Origin: Plenodomus lindquistii
Lineage: Eukaryota > Ascomycota > Dothideomycetes > Pleosporales > Leptosphaeriaceae
Length of the DNA stretch: 64,000 bases
NCBI GenBank assembly: GCA_025504975.1
Contig: JANUWI010000002.1
Coordinates: 620,001-684,000 of the forward strand
Direction: 5' to 3'
Part shown: positions 55,747 to 64,000 of the stretch, piece after piece
Numbering within the stretch: the first letter of the stretch is position 1
Layout of the letters: every line of letters begins with the position of its first letter
Notes under the pieces: generated by a model
Databases searched by the model: none
Told to the model about the DNA's origin: nothing
The model's input: the letters and a program-made list of their open reading frames with translations, nothing else
Program-made: the position numbers and the translations under genes

Positions 55747-56988
55747 CTATTTCCCCTGCTTCTTCGCCTTGAGCGCAAGATGCGAGTATACCCACCCGCC
55801 ACTCAATGCCAGCAAGACGCCAAACCATTCCTTCATGCTTAATATCTTGCCCTCGCTGTACCACCCAATGCTCAGAATTAATATTGTCTTGAGGTGACTG
55901 ACAATGTTGAATGTGAGCGCGCTCGTGCGGCCAATAATCAGGAATTGACTCAGATTGACCATGCTGGCCATGATGCCGCTTGCGCACGCCGACCAGAGGA
56001 TGTTGGTAGGCACGACGCTGAGATTGGGAATGGTGTCGAAGAAGGGGACAAATGGGATGAGGAGGCACACGCTTATGGGCGCCTGGTTGAGGAGGAGTTG
56101 TGGGGGTGAAACGGCGAAGTCTTCAATCTTCTTGCCAATCCAGATTTGGTACAGGGCGGTACTGCAGAATGCCAGTGTGGCGACAACTACACCAAAGAGC
56201 TGTGTCTTGGCTTCCTCATTGATTGTAAAGCTGACACCGATGCAGGTTGCGAGGATGGCGGCGAGCATGTAGCGTGTAACGTATTTGCGGAAGAGGACAA
56301 AGTTCATCAGGACAACCGTGGGCGTGGTCATGACTTTGGCGAGCTGGTAGAAACCGATCGAGTTGAAGGTCAGGGAAAGGTTGCCGAGTACGACGTAGCC
56401 AGCGAAGAAGCCGCAGACGGGCAGCATGTTCCAGACGTTGAGGCGCACGGCTTTGAAAGCGTAGAAGGGGCGGAGGGTGGAGATTAAGAGAACGAGGGCG
56501 GTCGCGGTGAAGTGCCACATGACAACCATGAGTTGACAGGCCTTGAGCTGGGGGTCGCTGAATACTCTGTGTGACCCATGTGTTAGCAAGAGGCCTGCAG
56601 GTCTGTCGAAGGACCGGGGGCGTGGAATGGCGTGCATACCGTTTACTCAGGAAGATCAAGCCCAGCGTCGACAGTGTGTTGAGCGCAATGCAAAACATGG
56701 TTATCACCTTCTCCTTGAGCGGTATCGGCGCGGGCTCTACGTCGGGCTTCTCGTATGTGGGCAGCTCTTCGAGCTCGAGGGACTCGCGCGGGTCCATGTT
56801 GTCGACGAGACCGTCGGTGGAGGGGCGTTTGCCTTCTGTTTAGAGTGTGTCAGTCGCTGCTGCCCTGTGTATGCGTACATGTCCATGTGCATGCATGTCC
56901 ATGTGCATGTATTGCATGTTGCGCTGTAGACGTTGGCAGGGATGCGCGGTACAGGCCGAGGATTCATGGGCAGATTGGACGTACCCAT
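55747..56988 (-). CDS. SLC35/TPT-family nucleotide-sugar or phosphate-sugar transporter
   Basis: Three exons (56988-56985, 56835-56640, 56566-55747) give 339 aa. Exon 1 is only four bases (ATG plus G); it was chosen because it gives MEGKRPSTDGLVDN in frame with DPRESLELEELPTYEKP. A start at 56797 would be the fallback. About ten hydrophobic segments follow (MFCIALNTLSTLGLIFLSKR, MWHFTATALVLLISTL, GFFAGYVVLGNLSLTFNS). The conserved GFYQLAKVMTTPTVVLMN and the C-terminal FNIVSHLKTILILSIGW fit the triose-phosphate-transporter/DUF250 branch near SLC35E3. The substrate cannot be read from sequence; Golgi or ER membrane is likely. No retained C-terminal ER signal other than KAKKQGK is seen. Confidence 0.85.
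56870..56925. repeat. Short CATGTCCATGTG tandem repeat in intron 1 of the transporter
   Basis: Two and a half copies of catgtccatgtgcatg and related words. It lies in the 149-nt first intron. Confidence 0.6.
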
Positions 56989-58395
56989 GGCGGTTGCCTC
57001 TGTGGAGGCGAGGATGCAGCGAGCGACTGATGGGGCGCAGCGTGACTATGCAATCATGCCCGTTGTGTGTTTGCGTCTATGTGTAGCGTGCAGCGTGGAT
57101 TGCATACGGTGGGCAAGGCGAAGATGGCGGTAGGTGTACGGACACGGTACTGACACAGGGACACGGACAAGTCGGCAACTCGATCCCAGTCAGCAGCAGC
57201 CGCCTGCAAACTTGCGTGTCCACGGCAAGGTCGACGAGATGGCAGACCAAACACGGCAGGCGCTATGGCAGGCGAGGCAGGCGTAGAGCGACTCGAGAGG
57301 ACGTGGTCTAGCAGAGGAAGCAGCAGCCGTCGCAGCTCGCCCCCAGGGGAACGAGACGAGATTCTGCGGTGGCACTGCGACTAGACTAAGCAGCCAAGGC
57401 GCGCGCATGTTGAGAAGGGGGCCTCGTACCGGCTCGCCGCTCTCGCATCTCCAGCCCTGGCGCACATCTGGGCTGGCGGGCGGGCTGGACGTGGGGCACC
57501 ATGCATTCGCCCAATCATCCGGGCCTCAGCCGCTCTGCGCCACCCTGTCAGCCATGCACTAGCACTAGCCGGATTGTAATTTGGCCCTTGGGACCCGAGT
57601 TGCCCTGCGGATGCACTACTGTCTTGGGCCGCTTTCCATCATCAATCACCAACAATCTTCTGTATAGACTAGTCCACCGTCAAACACCCTCAAGCCGTGA
57701 TTGTGACAGTGAGCCAAAGTGCCTTCGTGCTACAGTCCCCAACCGACCGTCAGCTTATCCCGTCCTCCCCCGCGCCCTTGCAGCAACACGTCGCCAACAC
57801 TCGAGGTTACGCCGAAGGGCTTCGAGAGGCTTACGGTCTAATCCAACCCTATTTCCCCTCTCACGCTTGTCCATTGGACCTTCTATTCAGGACCCCCTCC
57901 GCGGTGTGACGACGACTTTTTGCGTCGATCTGGGCTGAGTGACCGGTGTTTTGTTCAACTCATCCGAGGGTGGTGAGGGGGGCATCGATAGGACCAATCT
58001 ACACTACATTCCACAACACACCTGCAAGGGACATGACACTTGCACGTGTAATAATCAGCTCTATCTGAATCTCATTTCAAACCCCCTTCAACATGCAAAA
58101 GGATGTACGTACGTACAACAAGTCGAGGTAGCAGCCGTCAACGTTGCTAACGTCACCTGCCACTCGACTTGAACTTGTTAATTGCAAACGCCAATAGCAA
58201 AAATCCATCGACACAACAACATGAAAATGTGTTTTACAATGCAATGCCCCCCCTCCACAACCTTAACCTAGACACAACAGAGCACCCAGCTCATTGCCCT
58301 TGTCTGGCCCTGCCCCTGCCGTGCTCCCTTTCCTGTGTGTATTCGAATTATGGAAATGTGAAAACGACGAGAAAGATAGCTGTTGTTACAGAGAA
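56989..58395. other. Intergenic 1.4 kb
   Basis: Upstream of the transporter and 3' of INO80, both minus. The 145-codon plus-strand ORF at 57501-57938 has no family features and is not called. A short gtacgtacgtac run occurs near 58105. Confidence 0.4.
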
Positions 58396-58580
58396 TTAAA
58401 CTTCACCATCAGCTACAGCAAGACGTTGCTTGGCCGTCTTCGCCTTCTTGCTCATCCCCTTCTTCTTCTTGCCGCCTGCCGGTGCATCCGTCGGAGGAAT
58501 GGGAGTAGCAGCCCCACTCGCCTTTGCGCTTTCGTCAAAATGTCCTTCACCTGGAGAATAGTTAGCACTTGCTCCAAAAG

Positions 58581-58615
<35 letters not shown>

Positions 58616-61600
58616 CCATGGTTAAACTCACCCTCATGATACATGTCGTCCAAGTTGGCCTCGACTCGCTTCTTGCTCTTGCGCTTCTTGCCCTGCGGCG
58701 CATTCTTCTCTTGCTCGGCGAGCTCGGCCTCTTTCTTTTCAATCTCGGCGGCCTGTTCGTCATCCACGAGCCACATGGCCATGTCCTTGGTGCGGTTCTC
58801 CCTGGATCGAGTATTGAAGTCGACACCAGCGCCGCCACCACCCGAGATGACGACGCGCTGCACTTCTTCCTTTTGCAGCGCACGTTTGCGAATACGCTCC
58901 TCAATGGTACCACGTGTGATGAGACGGTAGACGGTGACTTGTCGCGTTTGACCGAGACGATGGGCTCGGTCCATGGCTTGCGAATCGATCGTCGGGTTCC
59001 AATCAGAATCGTAAAAGATGACTGTATCAGCAGACGTCAAGTTAATGCCCAGACCACCAGCACGTGTGGAAAGTAGGAAGACAAAGATTGACCGGTCGCT
59101 CTGGAAGTCGGCCACTGTGTCACGACGGTCTTCCAGCTTGGTAGATCCGTCCAGGCGGCAATACTTGTAGTTTCTGTAAGTCAAGTACTCTTCCATAAGG
59201 TCGATCATCCTCGTCATCTGGAAGTACAAAAGGACACGGTGATCGCCAGCCTTGAGCTCCTTGAGCAAAGCATCAAGCTGGGCCAACTTGCCAGAGTCAG
59301 TGACAAATCGTGACATGGATGGTGCCTCGATATGCGTGTATCGTGTCCGCTCGTTGGTGGGTGGGGGAAGCTTGTTACGGACAGTCAGGGCGACACTGTC
59401 CGTCCTCGACTCGAGCATGTTGAGCTCAACCTTGTCCGATGCACCGAACAAGGCATTGCGAACAGACATGTTGAACAGCGTTGACTGCTGTTCTGCAATG
59501 ACGCCTTGGCTTGCACAGTACAGCTCAATCGGGGGTGCAGATGCTCTTGGCTTAGCACATGGCTCAATGACGTTGAGACCGGTATTTTCGAACGCAGGTT
59601 GCGCCAAGTTCATGAGGTTGTGCAGGTAACCTTCGCTGGTGATGTCGCTCAAAGGCGTGCGGTCCTGGCGATCAACAATGTTCAACATTGATCGTTTTGG
59701 CTCCCACTCGCCGTTGTCGCCATCGTAGAAGACGTTGAAACGACCTGCTTTATTGGGCTTGTCGATCACACCAACAGCTCGTTGGAACAGATCACTCTTC
59801 GCAATCTTTGATGCCTCGCCGGCCGACATATCTGAGAACCGGAGCCACGAGAAGGCGCCGGCTTGCCGAGAGGAGAGATGAACATTATCTGGGCTCCAAA
59901 TGTTCATCATATTGTCCAGGTAGTGACCCTTGAACCCTGCCTTGGGATTCTCCGCACCAGCAATATCCAATCGACCGCCATTGCGGTACACGAGGCGCGG
60001 CAGGGAGTATTCGATGAAGTTACGGGTCGAGTATCCTACTCGGACATTCTGACCTTCACGGAGGAACGATGCGGTCTCGGCAAAAGAGGCGAAGGAGAAT
60101 GGAGACCACGTATCGGCACGCTCAAACAAATCAGGGTGGTTACAAACCTTCCTGAATTGCATGACAAGGTTCATGAGTGTGGCGCTGTCCTGTTCGTCGC
60201 CCACGGCCTTCTCAATCAAGTCCATGATGCTAATCTTGTTACGAAGGTTGGCGTAGTAGGCGCGCTGACGGTAAGTAAGGTCGCAGTACACGTCCAATTC
60301 AATCTTATCGCCAAGCTCTTTCTGTACATGCTTCTTGACACGACGCAACATGAACGGTTTCAGGATCATGTGCAGTCGTCTCAATTGGTCCTCATTGAGC
60401 TTGGTGTTGCTTTGGGCGTGACTCTCGATATCTTTCGAGAACCATTCGCTGAACTCGTCGTGAGAATCGAACAAACTCGGCATGATGAAATGGAGAAGGG
60501 CCCACAGCTCCTGCATGTTGTTCTGGATAGGTGTACCCGTCAACAGCAGCCGGTTGCGCGAGTGGAAGCCTAGCAGACTCTTCCATCGAGAACTTTGAGA
60601 AGACTTGATGGCTTGAGCTTCGTCGAGAATCATGTACTGCCAGCGCATCTTCTGGAAGTATTGTGCATCCTGGACGACCAGCTGGTATGACGATACCACC
60701 ACATGGAAAGGCGAGTCTCTTGTGTAGGTAACGTGCTTTCGATCCCAGAGTTTACGCAGAATCTTTCTGTCCTTCGCTGTACCCCAGTATGGGATTACGT
60801 TGAGGTCGGGAACGAATCGAGTAATTTCCTGTTGCCAATTGTGCAATGTTGACGCCGGAGCGATGACAAGGAATGGTCCCCAGATGTTATATCTCTCAGC
60901 CAGGTACGCCATGACTGATATCGATTGTACTGTCTTGCCGAGACCCATCTCGTCGGCAAGAATACCGTTGATACCCTGCTCGTACAGATTGACCAACCAG
61001 TTGAGGCCTTTGAGTTGGTACTCCTTGAGCGTACAATTGAGGAGCTTTGGTTGTGGAATCCAATCCTCTTGATTCTGCAGGCCAGATGGATTCTGGAAGT
61101 TCATCTCACCGTCGTCTTCATCTTCACCGCCGTTGTTGAAGGCACGCGCGCGGTCCTGAGCTTCCTGGATGGCATGTTGAGCGTTGGCCATGGCAGCAGC
61201 CTTGAGAGCGGTCTCATCTTCGTTGTCAAAGTCAAGGTCTTCGAAGTTGGTGACCTTACCACCGGCCGTAGTTGGAAGAGCCGAGTCGTCGATACCAGGT
61301 CCTCCTGCCTCGGTCGGTGCAGCGGCAGCCGCATCAGCATCGTCGGTGGACCTTTCAATCTCAGCAGTCCTGGCCTTCTTGCCAATGAAATGGGAGTAGA
61401 GTTCGGTTTGCGAGATGAGGAAGTTGAGCTTTCGTTTCTGTCTGTTAGCTTCACGATCAGCTTCCGCCTTCTTCGCATTCTCCAATTCTTGTCGTTCGGC
61501 GTTCTTGCGCGATTCACGCTCATCGCGCTCATTTCGCTTCCAGAATGCCAGCATCTCACGCATACCGCGCTTGGCTCTGGCTTGTGTGTCCTTTTGGTTC

Positions 61601-63351
61601 TTGTTGGTACGCATTTGCCATCTTCGAGCTTCCTTGGCGGCAAGTTGTGCTGTCTTTCGCAGATTTGATTGTTTCGTGGAGAGGGAATTCTCTTTGATAC
61701 GCACAACCTTGGGGACGTCCTTTCGAGCCAAGTCCTTGACAATCTGCTGGTAGAGGTTGCGATATACGGAGGAGTCGTAGGAAGTCAAGACGACCGGTCC
61801 CAGGTCTTCAGTGTAGCTACGGCCTCGCAACGAGTCGAGACGGGCTTCTTCGCGTGGCGCAATAAGTGGGAGATCATCACCACGATCGATGGCAGCTTGA
61901 CCGGCAGCAGCGGCATCTTTCTCTGCCTGCTTTTGTTCCTTACTCTTCTTAAGACGTCCGGTCCCTCGGTTGCCTTTGCGCTTCCCACCTCCCAGCTCGT
62001 CGGATGCCTGGAAAGAGCTCATGGTACCGCCTTCGAGGTTGGGTCCATGCGGAGTGACTTCCCGGATGTCCTTGCTAGGGGCATTGCCTTGCAGTAACTG
62101 GGTGGTGGTCTTCGCCTTTCGTTCAGCCTTCTGCGCAGCCAGGAGGTGTCGCTCCTTCTCTTCCTCGTTGTCCGCCTGGCCGGCCTTTGCAAGAGCTTCA
62201 GCGCGCTTGGCCTCCTCGTTCTGGATCGTCTTCTCTCGCCGGCGCTTGCGCTGCATGTCCTTCTTGCGCTCTTTCTCTTCGGCGATCTCCTGACTCTGGA
62301 CCTGTTGCCACGCGTCGCCTTCGTGCTCGAGGTTGTAAGATTGCTTAGCATAGTCGCGGTGCGCAGTGAGAACGTCTTGGAATCGTATCGCATTGGCTGT
62401 CCGTCGTCGCTTGCGCTTGCTGCCCTCTGCATTTGCGACTTCGAGAGCACGTTTCTGACTGCGCAGTCGGTACTCGGCATGCTCGTGCGGTGTGCCCGAG
62501 TCGTCCAAGTCGTTCATTTGCTTTGTCTCAATGTGCGCAAGGGCGGCTTCGACTGCAGCCTCGTCGGGGGCGGGAACCTCCCGGAGCGCAGGGTGGGTTG
62601 ATGTTTGGAGGATGGCGACAGGCGGCATGGCCTCGTAAGCGCCGTGTGGGTGATAGCCATTTGCATGGGGCGCCAGGTCAGCGGGTGCTGGTGACGGCAT
62701 GGCCTCCTGCTTGACGAAGTGAGGGTTGGGCGGCGGTTTGGAGAGGCGGTACGTGTCGGGCGGCAGGGGTTGGCTTTTTGTCGGTGGCGCGTTGTCAGAC
62801 ATGATGCTGGATAAAGACATGGGGTCTGCCCGCGCCGGTGGTTGTGCCTGCCTGTTTGTGAGCAACGTCAAGGCAGGGCCGGCAGAGTGCTTCACCTCAT
62901 CCTTGAACGACGGCCGCCGCACCATGGATTGGTACACAGACGGCGAGATGGGAGCCTCCATGTGGTGGTGCTGGGACAGGGGGCGCGGCGAGTGGTGCGT
63001 GGCCGGCGATGGATAGGGCTTCTGCAGAGGGAGGCGGTTAGCATATATACTGGGGGCGCGTCCCTGGACCGATCTGTCTGTGCGCACCTGGTAGTGATTG
63101 TCGTAACGCGTATCGGCGGTAGGGTCGAAATATCTGGAGTCGCGCGCATGCGAATAGACGGCCGTACTGATGGGAGGCAGCTCGGTGCCGCGCGGATGGG
63201 GCTGGTGGTGGGCGGGAACGGTTGCGGGAGATGGGTGATTGTTCTGTTGGCGTCCTGGTGATGTACGGTAGGCTGGCGGAGGTTCTCCTCCTTGCGGCAA
63301 TCTGCCGTCGTCTTCGTCGACCGAACGCCGCAGTACGGGCTCGCGGAACAT
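58396..63351 (-). CDS. INO80: INO80 chromatin-remodelling ATPase
   Basis: The whole 4956-nt interval is open (1651 codons), but two in-frame introns are likely (63087-63022, 66 nt; 58631-58551, 81 nt), leaving 1602 aa. Order: a Pro-rich disordered N-terminus; a basic region; the DBINO segment (SLSTKQSNLRKTAQLAAKEA, about residues 560-690); a SNF2 ATPase lobe with LKEYQLKGLNWLVNLYEQG, DEMGLGKT (Walker A), LDEAQAIKSSQS (DEAQ box) and LLLTGTPIQNN; an INO80-type long insertion; and the HELICc lobe (STRAGGLGINLTSADTVIFY, DRAHRLGQTRQVTVYRL). The tail is basic (GGKKKKGMSKKAKTAK). It is the motor that slides and edits nucleosomes, including H2A.Z ones, in transcription, replication and repair. All catalytic motifs are intact. 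Confidence 0.96.
58581..58613. repeat. (CAT)11 microsatellite inside INO80 intron
   Basis: Reads (ATG/GAT)n on the coding strand and would encode eleven Asp if the 81-nt intron were retained. Confidence 0.9.
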
Positions 63352-64000
63352 GACCGTGTGCGCTGCGCGTCAGAGGATGGGATTGCGAGATGAGCGCAGA
63401 GGGCTAGGCCATGGACATGGGCAATGGGCAGCACAGAGCAGGCGACCAGCGATGGCGTCGACGGGTTTGCGCCGTGCGCGTGGGCGGGAGATGTCGTCTT
63501 GCGGCTGGCACACGGTACGCACACGGATGAGATGGAACGCGGGCAATGTGGGCGAGAGGCGAAGGATGATGGGGATTGCGTGTTGGAATCACACACACAC
63601 ACAAAAGCTGGCCCGTCAGCTCCTGCCAACTAGTGCGGCCGCGGGATTCCTCGTCGATGAGCTGCGCCGGGCGATGCGAGACCCGCGATGAGGTTTGACA
63701 TCCACGACGAGATACACCAAGTACACACGGCGATGCTGTGGGCAGGCACGGCTATGGACGCACTGTGGCGGGCGTACAAAATTTCACTCGCGGGCCTGCC
63801 ATATGGCGATGCGTCTTGCGACCAGCCCTCGCCCTCCTTTTGACAAAGCCTCTGGGCCCATCTCGTAGTCGAAGCATACACGAATGGGGCAGCAGCCAAT
63901 CACATGCGATGCGCTGTCCCATGTCGATTTGCTCCGCGTGCAATGTGCATTCGGCTTCCCGGCCTTAGCGACCTAGCCTGAGGTGAGATGGCGGGCGTCT
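63352..64000. other. Right edge, INO80 upstream region
   Basis: No gene recognised. GC-rich, with a short (CA) run near 63590-63601. Overlapping ORFs on both strands look like shadows. Confidence 0.4.

Noticed and set aside
57501..57938. 145-codon plus-strand ORF
   Set aside because: Arg/Pro/Ser-rich composition typical of a random GC-rich frame, with no family match recognised.
1..64000. tRNA, rRNA or CRISPR features
   Set aside because: Looked for TTCGANTC-type B boxes, cloverleaf-like arms and regularly spaced direct repeats. None was convincing by eye. A tRNAscan or Infernal run would be decisive.

Overview
The window is nuclear DNA of a filamentous ascomycete (Pezizomycotina). The gene content, the many 46-53-nt introns with GTANGT/GTGAGT donors and a TGCTAAC-type branch point close to a YAG acceptor, and the short intergenic spaces suggest a dothideomycete. 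That class assignment is inference. No bacterial, viral or intact transposon gene was recognised. Gene models were built by joining reading frames by hand. Nearly all joins use GT..AG sites, keep phase and restore known family sequence.

Layout: 0-1.2 kb, an unassigned and possibly broken frame. 1.5-4.1 kb (-), a ubiquitin-protease-fold protein that has lost its catalytic cysteine. 4.7-7.5 kb (-), Pet127-like mitochondrial RNA-processing factor. 8.0-11.8 kb (-), a PH-plus-leucine-rich-repeat protein. 13.5-15.8 kb (+), a small membrane protein and a Derlin. 16.2-18.6 kb (-), an IGxQF-repeat protein and RNA polymerase I subunit A49. 19.0-19.9 kb (+), a promethin/LDAF1-like lipid-droplet protein. 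19.9-27.2 kb, a 7.4-kb gene-poor stretch with a striking series of promoter-like elements. 27.3-31.6 kb (-), 3-phosphoglycerate dehydrogenase and glucose-6-phosphate dehydrogenase. 33.3 kb (+), ribosomal protein eL33. 34.9-38.3 kb (-), an intronless FHA/pseudokinase protein. 40.4-43.0 kb (-), striatin. 44.5 kb (+), histone H2A.Z. 45.8-46.5 kb (-), an odd low-complexity ORF. 47.3-48.6 kb (-), GDP-mannose transporter. 49.2 kb (+), TXNDC9/Plp1-like phosducin. 50.4 kb (+), acireductone dioxygenase. 51.7-53.9 kb (+), an unrecognised nuclear protein. 54.4-54.9 kb, a microsatellite cluster. 55.7-57.0 kb (-), an SLC35/TPT transporter. 58.4-63.35 kb (-), the INO80 ATPase.

Most genes are single-copy housekeeping loci: secretory pathway and ERAD, nucleotide-sugar transport, chromatin, ribosome synthesis, NADPH and serine supply, and methionine salvage. 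They form no obvious cluster, although PHGDH and G6PDH lie head to tail. The main unexplained object is 19.86-27.25 kb. About a dozen TATA-like boxes, mostly 300-800 bp apart and all on the + strand, are each followed by a C/T-rich leader often containing an ATCA(C/T)A-type sequence, yet no long ORF follows. CATGA and TCGAA words also look strongly over-represented there. I read this as a diverged array of small transcription units (non-coding RNA or micro-peptide genes). It has not been tested against any database or expression data.
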